From Synechococcus sp. HK01-R (lineage in GTDB: Bacteria > Cyanobacteriota > Cyanobacteriia > PCC-6307 > Cyanobiaceae): a DNA stretch of 64,000 nucleotides. A program made the position numbers and the translations under genes. Under the pieces are notes generated by a model. The model searched no databases. It saw only the letters and a program-made list of their open reading frames with translations, and was not told the origin of the DNA. Position 1 is the stretch's first letter. The number at the start of each line of letters is the position of its first letter. Below, one piece after another: positions 33,418-43,335 of the stretch. Location: NCBI RefSeq assembly GCF_014217855.1, contig NZ_CP059059.1:1488001-1552000 (forward strand). The letters are read 5' to 3'.

Positions 33418-34677
33418 ATGGCCGCCTCGCCGGAGGCTCCCTTTCAAGATTCTGCTGTTTCAGGGCCCCTCGGCCCTGATCGGGAGGAGCGGGTTCTTGG
33501 GACGTTCGGGTGGCGTCAGGGTCGCCGCTTGAGGCAGGGGGCCATCGTTTTGGCGACTCTGCTCGGTTGTCAGGCCATGGCAGCGGCGCAGATGCCGAGG
33601 GCCTCTGTAGCCGTGCTTCTCCCCACTGGGCCCGATCGGGCGAGGGTGTCCTTCCTCGATGGCTTTCAACTCGGACAGGATGCCGTGCGCTCCTGCGGTC
33701 TTAAGCCCCTCATCCCCGACTGGCGACCGTTTGCCTGGGATGGAGATCCGCTCGCCTTGTTCCCATCTGGGACGGTGCCATCGCTAGTGGTTGCTCCCTA
33801 TGCGGCTGATCTGCGTGCCTTCAGCAAGCTGGCGGAGATCAGTGATGCTCGCGTCTTGCTGCCCCTGCAGAGAGGTGCCTCCCTTCAGAGACTGAAGGGC
33901 CTGGATGCCGGCGGTCGGCTCTGGCCGCTCGTACCTTCGCGGGAGGAGGATTACCGCGCCCTGGCCACCGATGCCTTGAAACGAGGCTGGAAGCGGCTTG
34001 TGGTGGTGCGTGACCCCACAACCCTGCAGGGCGAGGCTGCCGCCGCCTTTGTGGAGCTGTTCCAGGGCGATGGGGGGCAGGTGCTCTCGTACAACGAGAC
34101 CCTGCTGCAGGATGTGGATCCTTCCCGTCCTGAACAGCTGTCGCAGTTGGCGCAGGATTTGGCCTGGCTGGCTCCTGATGCCATGGTGCTGGCGGCTCCT
34201 CCGGATGGTGCGCTTGCTCAGGCCCTGCGCCAAGCCCAGCGGCAGGGTGAGTTCGTCCCGGCACATCCCACCTGGATCTGGCTTTTGCCTGCGGATCAGG
34301 CGGCCAGGCTGCCATCTCAGGACTGGCCCCAGCTGGCTCTGAAGCGCCCGGCGGTGGGGCCTGCCTGGGCTGCCTTCGCCAATCGCTTTCAGCAGCGCTT
34401 TGGTCGGGAACCTGATCAGTTGGCCGCGGCTGGTTATGAGACAGCGCGTGTTCTTGCCCTCTCCACGCTGGCACCATCACCCGTCTCCAGCGAGGGAACC
34501 CGTGATCCCCTCGGCTGGATCGATCCGGATGCCGAGGTCAGCCCCCTGTGTGAAGCGATGGCGCGTCGTCGTGATGGACAAAGGGTGCGACTGGAGGGAG
34601 TGGCCAGCCGCTTTGATCTGCGTGCCGGTCAGGCCCCCTCAGGCCGTGCCAGCACCCGCCTGATTGCGGCTCAGTAG
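33418..34677 (+). CDS. Periplasmic ligand-binding-like protein (type 1 fold)
   Basis: 419 residues. A long leader, a hydrophobic segment (GAIVLATLLGCQAMAAA, ~41-57) and a mature region beginning ASVAVLLPTGPDRARVSFLDGFQLGQDAV resemble type 1 periplasmic binding proteins of the Leu/Ile/Val or LppC kind. It has the alternating strand/helix pattern (RLVVVRDPTTLQGEAAAAFVELF) and a C-terminal half with WLLPADQAARLP. No ABC permease or ATPase gene is nearby, so it is an orphan binding protein. It could sense a ligand or, like LpoA, act on peptidoglycan synthesis; neither is shown here. Confidence 0.6.
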   Translation: MAASPEAPFQDSAVSGPLGPDREERVLGTFGWRQGRRLRQGAIVLATLLGCQAMAAAQMPRASVAVLLPTGPDRARVSFLDGFQLGQDAVRSCGLKPLIPDWRPFAWDGDPLALFPSGTVPSLVVAPYAADLRAFSKLAEISDARVLLPLQRGASLQRLKGLDAGGRLWPLVPSREEDYRALATDALKRGWKRLVVVRDPTTLQGEAAAAFVELFQGDGGQVLSYNETLLQDVDPSRPEQLSQLAQDLAWLAPDAMVLAAPPDGALAQALRQAQRQGEFVPAHPTWIWLLPADQAARLPSQDWPQLALKRPAVGPAWAAFANRFQQRFGREPDQLAAAGYETARVLALSTLAPSPVSSEGTRDPLGWIDPDAEVSPLCEAMARRRDGQRVRLEGVASRFDLRAGQAPSGRASTRLIAAQ

Positions 34678-34705
34678 GTTTGAAAGGGTTCGGCGGGCGA
34701 CGCGC

Positions 34706-36379
34706 GTGTTGCGCTTGAGCGAAGTGCGGTTACCCCTCGACCATGGGGTTGAGGATCTCGAGGTTGCGATCCTGCGTCGGCTTCGGCTGCCGGCCGATCA
34801 GCTCCTTAGCCATCGGCTTGTCAAGCGCAGCATCGATGCCCGTCGTCGCGAGCGAATTCAGATCATCTATAGCGTCGATGTTGAGGTGCAGGATGAGCGT
34901 GCGCTGCTCCGGCGCCATCGCGGCGAAGCCCGTCTACGTCCTGCACCTGAGACTGATTACCGCGCCGTGGGCCTGGCGCCAGAGGGGTTCCCCAGCGCAC
35001 AGGAGCAGCGTCCGGTGGTGGTGGGGGCTGGTCCCTGCGGCTATTTCGCAGCCTTGCTGCTGGCACAGATGGGCTTCAGGCCCTTGCTTCTCGAACGTGG
35101 TCAGCCCGTGCGGCAGCGCACCGGTGACACCTTCGGCTTCTGGCGCGGTGCCCTGCCTCTGAACCCTGAGTCGAACGTGCAGTTCGGCGAGGGGGGCGCT
35201 GGCACCTTCTCCGATGGAAAGCTCTACAGCCAGGTCAGTGATCCTGAGCATTACGGCCGCAAAGTGCTGGAGGAGCTAGTGGCCAGCGGTGCCAACCCAG
35301 AGATCCTCACCGTGCATCGCCCTCATATCGGCACCTTCAAGCTCGCCACGGTTGTGCGCGGGCTTCGATCCAGAATCGAGGCCCTGGGCGGGGAGGTGCG
35401 CTTCGGAGCCCTGGTTGAGGAGTTGCTGGTCGAACCGCTCCAGGCCGAGGCGGAGGGGCAGAGCCAACGCCTGGTGGGGGTTCGATTGGCTGATGGCTCG
35501 GCTTTGGCTTGCCGGCATCTTGTTCTGGCACCTGGGCATTCCGCCCGCGATACCTTCGCGATGCTGGAGCGGGTGGGTGTGGCGATGGAGGCCAAGCCGT
35601 TCGCGGTTGGTTTACGCATCGAACATCCGCAGCCACTGATCGATCGCGCCCGCTGGGGGCAGCAGGCGGGGCATGCGCGCCTTGGTGCCGCGGAGTACAA
35701 GCTCGTGCATCACGCCAGCAATGGACGCTGTGTTTACAGCTTCTGCATGTGCCCCGGAGGCCTTGTGGTGGGTGCCACCAGCGAACTAGGCCGCGTGGTG
35801 ACCAACGGGATGAGTCAGCACTCTCGGAATGAACGCAATGCCAACAGCGGTTTAGTGGTTCCTGTTCAGCCTGAGGATCTAGAGCCGTTTGAACGCTATT
35901 CAGGAGATCCACTGGCAGGCGTGGCCTTTCAGCGCGCACTCGAAGAACGGGCTTTCACCCTGGGTGGAGAGGACTACAGCGCTCCTGTGCAGCGTTTGGA
36001 GGACTTTCTCTCCGGCAGCCCATCCACAGCCCTAGGCCTGATTCAACCCTCGTATCAACCAGGAGTTCGCCCTGCCGATCTTCGTGATGCTCTGCCTGCG
36101 GCCATGATTGAGGCACTGCAGGAAGCTCTGCCTCGTTTCGCGACACGCCTTGAGGGCTACGACCATCCAGACGCCATTCTCACTGGAGTGGAAACCCGCA
36201 CCTCCTCACCGGTGCGCTTGACCAGGGATCAGCGGGGAGAGTCGATCAACACCCAGGGGCTGATGCCGGCGGGAGAGGGCGCCGGTTATGCCGGTGGGAT
36301 CCTTTCAGCGGCGATCGATGGAATCCGTGCAGCAGAAGCAGTGGCTCTTCGTTTGCTTGAGGTTCAGAGCGGCGCCTGA
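34706..36379 (+). CDS. FAD-dependent NAD(P)-binding oxidoreductase (COG2509 type)
   Basis: 557 residues from a GTG at 34706 (VLRLSEVRLPLDHG); a TTG at 34664 would add fourteen residues and overlap the previous gene. The N-terminal ~100 residues are an RNA-binding-like ferredoxin-type domain (SHRLVKRSIDARRRERIQIIYSVDV). The FAD Rossmann motif VVVGAGPCGYFAALLLAQMGFRPLLLERG follows, then NVQFGEGGAGTFSDGKLYSQ and a C-terminal GEGAGYAGGILSAAIDGIRAAEAVA typical of COG2509 dehydrogenases. Substrate is unknown. It is convergent with pgeF, overlapping by 16 bases. Confidence 0.85.
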   Translation: MLRLSEVRLPLDHGVEDLEVAILRRLRLPADQLLSHRLVKRSIDARRRERIQIIYSVDVEVQDERALLRRHRGEARLRPAPETDYRAVGLAPEGFPSAQEQRPVVVGAGPCGYFAALLLAQMGFRPLLLERGQPVRQRTGDTFGFWRGALPLNPESNVQFGEGGAGTFSDGKLYSQVSDPEHYGRKVLEELVASGANPEILTVHRPHIGTFKLATVVRGLRSRIEALGGEVRFGALVEELLVEPLQAEAEGQSQRLVGVRLADGSALACRHLVLAPGHSARDTFAMLERVGVAMEAKPFAVGLRIEHPQPLIDRARWGQQAGHARLGAAEYKLVHHASNGRCVYSFCMCPGGLVVGATSELGRVVTNGMSQHSRNERNANSGLVVPVQPEDLEPFERYSGDPLAGVAFQRALEERAFTLGGEDYSAPVQRLEDFLSGSPSTALGLIQPSYQPGVRPADLRDALPAAMIEALQEALPRFATRLEGYDHPDAILTGVETRTSSPVRLTRDQRGESINTQGLMPAGEGAGYAGGILSAAIDGIRAAEAVALRLLEVQSGA

Positions 36380-37155
36380 GCAACGATGCCGCTCCACTGC
36401 ACAGCCTTCACCTGATCCCGTCGCCAGGAATGGAAGAGATCCGGCTCGCTAACCGTGCAGAGAGGGCAGACGCTGATTCGCTCAGGTCGTAGGCCATGGC
36501 CAATGAGTTGGGCGCGGGCCGCCTGACGGATGTCGAGCCGACAGCGACCCGGTTCTGGATCATCGCTGGCGATGCCCTCCTGAAGGTTGGGATCAATGGA
36601 GGCGATGACCTGATCCGCTACGGAATCCTCCACCTGATAACAAGCTCCACTCACGGCAGGACCAAGGGCCACCACCAGGTCGCTTTGACTGGCGCCGCGT
36701 TGCTCGAGGAGGGCCACTGCTTCGCCCAGGATTCCGCTCGCCACACCACGCCAGCCGGCATGGCAGGCCGCCGCATGGCCGGTGCCTGGATCTGCGAGCA
36801 GTACTGGGGTGCAGTCAGCACCACAAACCCAGAGGCTTTGCCCTCCCCTGTCGCTGACCAGTCCATCGGCCTCCGGCCAGGGAGGACCGCTGGCCGCCGA
36901 GGCCTCCAGCACCCGTGAGCCGTGCACCTGCTGGGGACGGTGCACGCTGACGCCGGCCGAGAGATAGGCCGCCAACACATCCGGGGCTCGGCCCTGCCAG
37001 CGCCTGGTAAAGAATCCATGCTCAAAGCCCTGGTCCTGCAGCAGGTCTGCGCTCAGGTAGTAGCCCCCGTAGCAGCCAACCCAGGTCCATCCGTTCAGGG
37101 TGTTGAAGCGGGTATCAGGCTGGGCGAGCGGATCGCGCTCCTGGTCTGCGCTCAT
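36364..37155 (-). CDS. pgeF: Laccase-domain purine nucleoside phosphorylase-like protein (PgeF/YfiH family)
   Basis: 263 residues. The YfiH/DUF152 domain shows its zinc-ligand signatures: QVHGSRV near residue 77, CGADCTPVLLADPGTGHAAACHAGWRGVASG near 110-140 and ALGPAVSGACYQV near 163. Family members have been reported as purine nucleoside phosphorylase/adenosine deaminase enzymes and, in E. coli, as editing factors for peptidoglycan precursors. It is the last gene of a coupled operon: its start overlaps the Tab2-like stop by four bases. Confidence 0.9.
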   Translation of the reverse strand: MSADQERDPLAQPDTRFNTLNGWTWVGCYGGYYLSADLLQDQGFEHGFFTRRWQGRAPDVLAAYLSAGVSVHRPQQVHGSRVLEASAASGPPWPEADGLVSDRGGQSLWVCGADCTPVLLADPGTGHAAACHAGWRGVASGILGEAVALLEQRGASQSDLVVALGPAVSGACYQVEDSVADQVIASIDPNLQEGIASDDPEPGRCRLDIRQAARAQLIGHGLRPERISVCPLCTVSEPDLFHSWRRDQVKAVQWSGIVAQAPL

Positions 37156-38066
37156 GGCTCCGGCTGGTCCCGGAGCATCCAGAAGCCCTCAAACCGAGGG
37201 GTGTCAGGCGTGGCCTGCACGGCAATGAATTGCAGACCCTTGACCTGTTCACGGGCTGAAGCCAGCAGCTCGATCGTCTCAGCTGCCGCATCGGCACTGA
37301 GGTCGGTCACCAGCCAGGTGTCGTCTTGACCGGCATCCAACACCAGTTGTTGACCGTCGACTCGAAGGCGCACTGGTTCAAGCCCACCGAGCCATCCGGC
37401 CAGGGCGAGGGCACGGGAACGGCTGAACAGCCGCAGTCCTGGCACCGAAAGCTCTGGATCAAGGCTGTCGGAAATCGGCAGCAGGTCGCTGAATCCCAAA
37501 GGCCAGTCGGCGGCCTCCCTGAGGCTGCCCAGAGGCAGGCTGGCCAAGCTGAGTGCATCACCTCGAACCGCCTCAGGGAGAGGGACGGCCGGGGTGCTGA
37601 CGGGCGCTGGAGGGGGAGCGAGTGGACCGCTCATGTAGCCCTCCTCGAGCGGATACACCTCTTGATCGCGCTGGGCCAGCCAGTCGATCAGTGCATAGGT
37701 GCGGCGGCTGGAGATCACATCCAGTTCCAGTTCGGCAGCGGCTCGCAGCACCATCGTGCGCATGGCACTGCGCCATGAACGCAGGCGCCGCGGTGGTGCC
37801 CATCCCTCCCTGCTGGCCTGTTCAAGCGCATCCCGCAGAGCGGCGGCCAGCCAGGTGGAGTTGACGTCTCCAGCGGGGCAGCGCCGTTCGAATCGAAAGG
37901 GCTCAGCTCCTGAGAGATCCGGTGTTCCGGTGATCAGGAGTTCCCAGCGTTTCTTCCCGTCGGGTTCGAGAATCGGCCTGGAATAGAAATCAAGCTCCCA
38001 ATCGGCCTGACGGGCTGACTGAGAGCTCGCGGTCGCGTCGCTCGACGGGGGGTCGGCCGTGATCAT
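37152..38066 (-). CDS. Tab2/Atab2-family RNA-binding protein
   Basis: 304 residues. The N-terminus WELDFYSRPILEPDGKKRWELLI is the Tab2 signature. Other conserved stretches are RTMVLRAAAELELDVISSRRTYALIDWLAQRDQEVYP near residues 107-140 and the final FEGFWMLRDQPEP. In algae and plants Tab2 binds photosystem mRNA (psaB in Chlamydomonas) to promote translation, and cyanobacterial homologues are tied to photosystem accumulation. It is coupled by four-base overlaps to rps1b upstream and pgeF downstream. Confidence 0.88.
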   Translation of the reverse strand: MITADPPSSDATASSQSARQADWELDFYSRPILEPDGKKRWELLITGTPDLSGAEPFRFERRCPAGDVNSTWLAAALRDALEQASREGWAPPRRLRSWRSAMRTMVLRAAAELELDVISSRRTYALIDWLAQRDQEVYPLEEGYMSGPLAPPPAPVSTPAVPLPEAVRGDALSLASLPLGSLREAADWPLGFSDLLPISDSLDPELSVPGLRLFSRSRALALAGWLGGLEPVRLRVDGQQLVLDAGQDDTWLVTDLSADAAAETIELLASAREQVKGLQFIAVQATPDTPRFEGFWMLRDQPEP

Positions 38067-39361
38067 CCGGCGGATTGTTCCTGCTGCCTGAGGACGTTAC
38101 GAGCCCTGTTGGCCCTGTCGGCGGCTTCTGCCATCACTTTGTCTTTTTCGATGAGCAGCTCACCGGGCTGCCCTTCCAGCATGGCGGTGTTCAAGGCGAT
38201 CCGCCCCCGTCCAGGGTCGAGTTCAGTAATCAGGGCCTTGACCGTGTCGCCCTGATCGAACACCTCGCGCAGGGAGCGCATGCTGCCTCCGGTCACCATC
38301 GACTGGTGCAACAGGCCACTGATACCGCCGAGATCCACGAAGAAGCCGTAGGGCTTGACCGCCACCACCGTGCCTTCCACCAGCTGACCGACCTCGAGTT
38401 CCGCAAAGCGGGCGGCGGTGGCTGCCCGCTTTTCAGAAAGCACCAGTTTCCTGGTTTCGGAATTGACCTCCAGGAAGGCGACGCCAAGGGTCTTGCCCAC
38501 TAAGGCTTCGTGGTTTTCACCGTCCTGCAGCTGGGAGCGGGGAACAAAGCCGCGCAGACCCTCCAGGTCGCAGGTCACGCCGCCGCGGTTGAAACCGCTG
38601 ACCTTCACCTGAACAACCTTCCCTTCCTTTTCGAGCTGCTTCACCTTGTCCCAGCTCTTGCGCAGGGCCAGCGCACGGCAGCTGATCGTGACCATGCCAT
38701 CCGCATTCTGTTCGCGGGTGACCAGCACCTCCACTTCCAGTCCCTTGGGGAAGCGCTCCTTCAGGTTGGTGATCACCCCGAGCCCGCATTCACTCTTGGG
38801 CATAAATCCGGGTGCTTTACCTCCGATGTCCACGTAGACACCGTCGCTTTCCATCCCGATCACGATCCCGGTGACCACTTCTCCGGTGGTACCGACTGGT
38901 TCGTTCTCATCGAGTGCCGCGAGGAAGGCATCCTCATCGAAATCGAAATCATCCACGCTGCGGCTGGCGGCACGAGCAGCCGGCTGCTGCTGGCCGGCAC
39001 CACCGCCTCGGCTCTGGTCTGCGGGGCCCAGAAGGTCTGCCATGGTCAGCCCCTCAAGTTCGGAGCTGTCGAAGCGGCTGTCGTCCTCTGAATCCGCAGC
39101 AACGGATCGCTGCGGCGGAGCTGGCCGGCTGGGGGCCTTGGGGGCCATTGGGCTGCCGGCGGCTGCGGCAGCTTGCTCGAGGGCTCTGGCACGCTCTTCC
39201 GCTGCCGCAGCCGCAGCCCTGGCTTCCTCGGCTTCCTTGAGCAGCCGCTCCTGCTCCTCCTTTTTGCTGATGTGCATCACCAGCTGGGGTTTGCGTGGTG
39301 CTTCCGCCGATGGCACTGCAGGTTTCGGCTGCTTGGGCTGCGGACTGCCGGATCCGGCCAT
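38063..39361 (-). CDS. rps1b: S1 RNA-binding-domain protein (ribosomal protein S1 homologue)
   Basis: 432 residues. A basic then alanine/glutamate-rich coiled coil (KKEEQERLLKEAEEARAAAA...) and an acidic region (DDFDFDEDAFLAALDENEP) precede three S1 OB-fold domains: GEVVTGIVIGMESDGVYVDIGGKAPGFMP from ~160, GKVVQVKVSGFNRGGVTCDLEGLRGFVP from ~248 and GQLVEGTVVAVKPYGFFVDLGGISGLLH from ~328. Cyanobacteria carry a main rps1a and a second gene, rps1b; the long N-terminal extension suits the latter, but the split is my inference. It leads the rps1b-tab2-pgeF operon. Confidence 0.87.
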   Translation of the reverse strand: MAGSGSPQPKQPKPAVPSAEAPRKPQLVMHISKKEEQERLLKEAEEARAAAAAAEERARALEQAAAAAGSPMAPKAPSRPAPPQRSVAADSEDDSRFDSSELEGLTMADLLGPADQSRGGGAGQQQPAARAASRSVDDFDFDEDAFLAALDENEPVGTTGEVVTGIVIGMESDGVYVDIGGKAPGFMPKSECGLGVITNLKERFPKGLEVEVLVTREQNADGMVTISCRALALRKSWDKVKQLEKEGKVVQVKVSGFNRGGVTCDLEGLRGFVPRSQLQDGENHEALVGKTLGVAFLEVNSETRKLVLSEKRAATAARFAELEVGQLVEGTVVAVKPYGFFVDLGGISGLLHQSMVTGGSMRSLREVFDQGDTVKALITELDPGRGRIALNTAMLEGQPGELLIEKDKVMAEAADRANRARNVLRQQEQSAG

Positions 39362-39427
39362 GGGCCCTGGGGGGTGTCGATCGGACAGTCTGACAGGCAG
39401 GGTGGAGATTGAGCGCCGTCTTCAGTC

Positions 39428-40252
39428 GTGATGCTTTCCCCACTGAATCGTCTGGATGCGTTGAGCTGGCCTCAGGTGAAGGCCGCCCTGAATCGAGAAG
39501 GTTCCACGGTGGTTTGGCCCTTCGGCGCCTGTGAACAACACGGTCCTCAACTGCCTTTGACCACCGATGCGCTGTTCGCTGAACGAATCCTTCAGGTGGT
39601 CCTGGAGCAACTGCCTTCTGAGCTGCCGATCTGGGCTTTGCCTGTGCAGGCCATCGGGTTTTCTCCTGAGCACGCTGGCTTCCCAGGCACGCTCAGCCTT
39701 TCGGCCGATCTCCTGATCCGTCTGCTCGAGGAGGTGGGTTCTCAGCTGGCCGATGCGGGAGCGCAGAGGTTGGTGTTGTTCAACGCCCATGGTGGGCAAA
39801 TCGGTTTGCTTCAGGCGGCGGCTCGCAGCCTGCGGGCCCTTCGGCCTTCCCTGGCGGTGCTGCCCTGTTTCCTTTGGAGTGGCGTGGCGGGTCTGGAGGC
39901 CTTGCTTCCCGAGCAGGAGGCTCGGGAGGGGCTCCATGCCGGTTTAGCGGAGACAAGCCTGATGCTGGCGCTCGCTCCCCATCTGGTCGGCTCCGAGCGG
40001 CCCGTTGATGGCCTCCATCACGATCCGTCGCTGCCGGCCACACCTCCTCCAGGTTGGAGTCTGGAGGGGCATGCCCCCTGTGCCTGGTTCACCAGGGAGC
40101 TCAGTGCAACCGGCGTGATCGGGGACAGCCGTCAGGCATCAGAGGCGCTGGGGAAGGCACTCGAGGACGCCCTGGTTCGCCATTGGCTGGATCGCTTCCA
40201 GGCCTTGCTTGCCAGTGACTGGCCTCCGAGAGCGCAGGTCATCAGGTTGTGA
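39428..40252 (+). CDS. Creatininase-family amidohydrolase
   Basis: 274 residues from GTG at 39428 (ATG follows at 39431). The metal-site motifs of the creatininase/mycofactocin-MftE family are present: [19 protein letters not shown] near residues 30-48 (Glu, His and Asp ligands), [15 protein letters not shown] near 77, NAHGGQIG near 118 and an [11 protein letters not shown] segment near 178. The substrate cannot be deduced; family members act on creatinine, 2-amino-5-formylamino-riboflavin precursors or other amides. It is upstream of ado, with 74 bases between. Confidence 0.85.
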   Translation: MMLSPLNRLDALSWPQVKAALNREGSTVVWPFGACEQHGPQLPLTTDALFAERILQVVLEQLPSELPIWALPVQAIGFSPEHAGFPGTLSLSADLLIRLLEEVGSQLADAGAQRLVLFNAHGGQIGLLQAAARSLRALRPSLAVLPCFLWSGVAGLEALLPEQEAREGLHAGLAETSLMLALAPHLVGSERPVDGLHHDPSLPATPPPGWSLEGHAPCAWFTRELSATGVIGDSRQASEALGKALEDALVRHWLDRFQALLASDWPPRAQVIRL

Positions 40253-40326
40253 TCTCAGAACGCGGAAGCAGTCCAACAGCGGATGTGCTGGTTACAGTCG
40301 GTCCCATTGCTCATCACGAGAGACCC

Positions 40327-41058
40327 ATGCCGACCCTCGAGACGTCTGAGGTCGCCGTCCTTGAAGACCAGTCAGGGTCCGCATCCCAGCTGCCCGACTT
40401 CACCAGCGCGGCCTACAAAGACGCCTACAGCCGCATCAACGCGATCGTCATCGAGGGCGAGCAGGAAGCGCACGACAACTACATCGCCCTTGGCACGCTC
40501 ATCCCTGAGCAGCAGGAGGAGCTGGCCCGTCTGGCACGCATGGAGATGAAGCACATGAAGGGCTTCATGTCCTGCGGACGCAATCTCGGAGTTGAGGCCG
40601 ATATGCCCTTCGCCCGTGAGTTCTTTGCTCCCCTGCACGGCAACTTTCAGGCGGCGCTCAAGGAGGGCAAGGTGGTCACTTGTCTCCTGATCCAGGCACT
40701 CCTGATTGAGGCGTTCGCCATTTCGGCCTATCACATCTATATCCCGGTGGCCGATCCCTTCGCTCGCAAGATCACTGAGGGTGTGGTGAAGGATGAATAC
40801 ACCCATCTCAATTACGGCCAGGAGTGGCTCAAGGCCAACTTCGAAGCCAGCCGAGACGAGCTGATGGAGGCCAACAAGGTCAACCTCCCCCTGATCCGCT
40901 CCATGCTCGAGCAAGTGGCTGCCGACGCCTCTGCTCTGCAGATGGAGAAAGAAGACCTGATCGAGGATTTCCTGATCGCTTACCAGGAAGCGCTCAGCGA
41001 GATCGGCTTCAGTTCCCGCGATATCGCCCGTATGGCCGCGGCTGCTCTCGCCATCTGA
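40327..41058 (+). CDS. ado: Aldehyde deformylating oxygenase (alkane synthesis)
   Basis: 243 residues from the ATG at 40327; upstream in-frame sequence from 40249 is not conserved in character. It converts fatty aldehydes and O2 to alkanes and formate with electrons from ferredoxin. It is an all-helical ferritin-like di-iron protein, and the six ligands are all present: Glu45, Glu73, His76 (EMKH), Glu128, Glu157 and His160 (DEYTH), at the same numbering as the characterised Prochlorococcus MIT9313 enzyme. The partner gene aar follows 202 bases downstream, so both steps are present. Confidence 0.97.
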   Translation: MPTLETSEVAVLEDQSGSASQLPDFTSAAYKDAYSRINAIVIEGEQEAHDNYIALGTLIPEQQEELARLARMEMKHMKGFMSCGRNLGVEADMPFAREFFAPLHGNFQAALKEGKVVTCLLIQALLIEAFAISAYHIYIPVADPFARKITEGVVKDEYTHLNYGQEWLKANFEASRDELMEANKVNLPLIRSMLEQVAADASALQMEKEDLIEDFLIAYQEALSEIGFSSRDIARMAAAALAI

Positions 41059-41068
41059 GCCCACTGTT

Positions 41069-41137
41069 GAGGGCAATCATTTGATCTGAGGGCAATCTTC
41101 CGGATCTCAGGCCTCGGTTTTTTAGGCCTGGGATCCG
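41069..41137. promoter_or_regulatory. Direct repeats and long stem-loop between ado and aar
   Basis: GAGGGCAATC occurs twice, near 41069 and 41088. It is followed by a 14-bp stem, CGGATCTCAGGCCT (41101-41114) with AGGCCTGGGATCCG (41124-41137), one G-U pair, and a 9-base loop containing six T. The arm is terminator-like, but the T-run sits in the loop rather than after the stem. It may separate or attenuate ado and aar expression. Confidence 0.55.
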
Positions 41138-41260
41138 ACGCTCCGGTTCTGCTTCGTGCACACTCACGTAGCTTCGGATACATGCTTTCGTGGGAGCATG
41201 GCAGGCCAGGCCGCCTTCCCTTGTGCCCCTGGCTTTAAATCTGTTGAACGTCGGCGGGAC

Positions 41261-42301
41261 ATGTTTGGTCTGATCGGACACTCCACAAGCTTTGAGGCTG
41301 CCCGGCGTAAAGCCTCGGAGCTTGGATTCGATCACATCGCCGAAGGGGATTTGGACGTGTGGTGCAGCGCACCCCCTCAGCTGGTCGAGACCTTTGACGT
41401 CACCAGCCCCACCGGCACCACCATTACCGGTGCCTATATCGACTCCTGCTTCGTGCCGGAGATGCTGAGTCGGTTCAAGACCGCGCGTCGCAAGGTTCTC
41501 AATGCGATGGAGCTTGCTCAGAAGAAGGGCATCAGCATCACAGCCCTCGGCGGCTTCACCTCGATCATTTTCGAGAACTTCAATCTGCTTCAGCATCAGC
41601 ATGTGCGCAGCACGACCCTGGAGTGGGAACGCTTCACCACGGGAAATACCCACACCGCATGGGTGATCAGCCGTCAGGTCGAAGTGAACGCGCCCCTGCT
41701 AGGGATTGACCTCTCCAAGGCCAGGGTGGCTGTGGTGGGAGCCACTGGAGACATCGGCAGCGCTGTTTGCCGTTGGCTTTCGCAGCGCACCGGAGTGGCT
41801 GAATTGCTGTTGGTGGCCCGTCAGCAGCAGCCCCTGCTTGATCTGCAGCAAGAGCTTGGTGGTGGACGCATTCTCACCCTTGAGGAAGCTCTTCCAGAGG
41901 CGGATGTGGTGGTTTGGGTCGCAAGCATGCCCCGCACACTTGAAATCGACGCCAGCACATTGCGTCAACCCTGCCTGATGATTGATGGCGGTTATCCCAA
42001 GAATCTCGACGCTCGTGTCGCTGGCTCAGGCGTTCATGTGCTCAAAGGTGGCATTGTCGAGTTCAGCACCGACATCGGCTGGACCATGATGGAGATCGCT
42101 GAGATGGAAAAGCCGCAACGACAGATGTTTGCCTGTTTCGCTGAAGCAATGCTTCTGGAATTTGAGGCCTGTCATACGAATTTCAGCTGGGGTCGCAACA
42201 ACATCACGCTCGAGAAGATGGACTTCATTGGTGCAGCATCCCAGCGCCACGGTTTCTCCACGCTCAATCTGCCCACCTCGGTTCAGGCCGCTGCAGCCTG
42301 A
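41261..42301 (+). CDS. aar: Long-chain acyl-[acyl-carrier-protein] reductase
   Basis: 346 residues from the ATG at 41261 ([11 protein letters not shown]). It reduces acyl-ACP to fatty aldehyde with NADPH, supplying ADO. The NADPH-binding motif is [15 protein letters not shown] near residues 156-170. The SDR-like core ends with [16 protein letters not shown], and Cys292 in this motif corresponds to the nucleophilic cysteine reported for the S. elongatus enzyme (from memory). It is followed by accA after 20 bases, linking it to fatty-acid supply. Confidence 0.96.
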   Translation: MFGLIGHSTSFEAARRKASELGFDHIAEGDLDVWCSAPPQLVETFDVTSPTGTTITGAYIDSCFVPEMLSRFKTARRKVLNAMELAQKKGISITALGGFTSIIFENFNLLQHQHVRSTTLEWERFTTGNTHTAWVISRQVEVNAPLLGIDLSKARVAVVGATGDIGSAVCRWLSQRTGVAELLLVARQQQPLLDLQQELGGGRILTLEEALPEADVVVWVASMPRTLEIDASTLRQPCLMIDGGYPKNLDARVAGSGVHVLKGGIVEFSTDIGWTMMEIAEMEKPQRQMFACFAEAMLLEFEACHTNFSWGRNNITLEKMDFIGAASQRHGFSTLNLPTSVQAAAA

Positions 42302-42321
42302 ACTCTTCCCCCATCTCTGTC

Positions 42322-43311
42322 ATGGCCCGTCGTCCCCTGCTCGATTTTGAGAAGCCCCTGGTGGAGCTGGAGCAGCAGATCGAGCAGATTCGACAGCTGG
42401 CACGCGACTCAGAGGTCGATGTGAGCCAGCAGCTTCTGCAGCTGGAGACCCTGGCCGCCCGGCGACGTGAAGAGATCTTCTCCAACCTGACGCCCGCGCA
42501 GAAGATTCAGGTCGCTCGTCATCCCCATCGTCCGAGCACCCTGGATTTCATTCAGATGTTCTGTGACGACTGGGTTGAGCTCCATGGTGATCGCCGCGGA
42601 AGCGATGATCAGGCCCTTGTGGGAGGTCTGGGCAGAATCGGATCGCGTTCCGTGCTTCTGCTTGGTCATCAGAAGGGGCGGGACACCAAGGAAAACGTGG
42701 CCCGCAATTTTGGGATGGCCACTCCTGGGGGCTATCGCAAGGCCTTGCGTCTGATGGATCACGCCGATCGTTTTGGTCTGCCGATCTTGAGCTTCATCGA
42801 CACACCAGGGGCCTACGCCGGTCTGCTGGCCGAGGAGCAGGGACAGGGTGAGGCGATCGCGGTCAACCTGCGTGAAATGTTCCGATTGCGCGTGCCGATC
42901 ATCGCAACGGTCATTGGCGAGGGCGGTTCAGGTGGTGCTTTGGGAATTGGTGTGGCCGATCGCCTGTTGATGTTCGAGCACAGCGTCTACACCGTGGCAA
43001 GTCCGGAGGCTTGTGCGTCCATTCTTTGGCGCGATGCAGGGAAGGCCCCTGAGGCGGCAGCGGCTCTGCGCATCACCGGCCCTGACCTCCAAAGCCTCGG
43101 AGTGGTGGATGAAGTGCTCCCTGAGCCGGCTGGAGGCAACAATTGGGCCCCTCTTCAGGCCGGTGAAGTGCTCAAGGAAGCGATTGAGCGCCACCTGAGC
43201 GAACTCGAGCTGCTGTCTCCTAATGATCTGCGGGAGCAGCGGTACCGCAAATTCCGCGCGATGGGTCGGGTCCTGTCGTCGGGAACTCCGGAAATCGATC
43301 CGGCTGTCTAG
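42322..43311 (+). CDS. accA: Acetyl-CoA carboxylase carboxyltransferase subunit alpha
   Basis: 329 residues, full length. It forms the carboxyltransferase with AccD and commits acetyl-CoA to malonyl-CoA for fatty acids. It has [14 protein letters not shown] at the N-terminus, a coiled segment, [21 protein letters not shown] near residue 75, [41 protein letters not shown] near 175-212 and [16 protein letters not shown] near 222-236. It directly follows aar. The arrangement of accA after ado-aar is typical of marine picocyanobacteria and gives a plausible supply link. Confidence 0.97.
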   Translation: MARRPLLDFEKPLVELEQQIEQIRQLARDSEVDVSQQLLQLETLAARRREEIFSNLTPAQKIQVARHPHRPSTLDFIQMFCDDWVELHGDRRGSDDQALVGGLGRIGSRSVLLLGHQKGRDTKENVARNFGMATPGGYRKALRLMDHADRFGLPILSFIDTPGAYAGLLAEEQGQGEAIAVNLREMFRLRVPIIATVIGEGGSGGALGIGVADRLLMFEHSVYTVASPEACASILWRDAGKAPEAAAALRITGPDLQSLGVVDEVLPEPAGGNNWAPLQAGEVLKEAIERHLSELELLSPNDLREQRYRKFRAMGRVLSSGTPEIDPAV

Positions 43312-43335
43312 GGTGTCTCGGCTTGCAAGGCCGAT

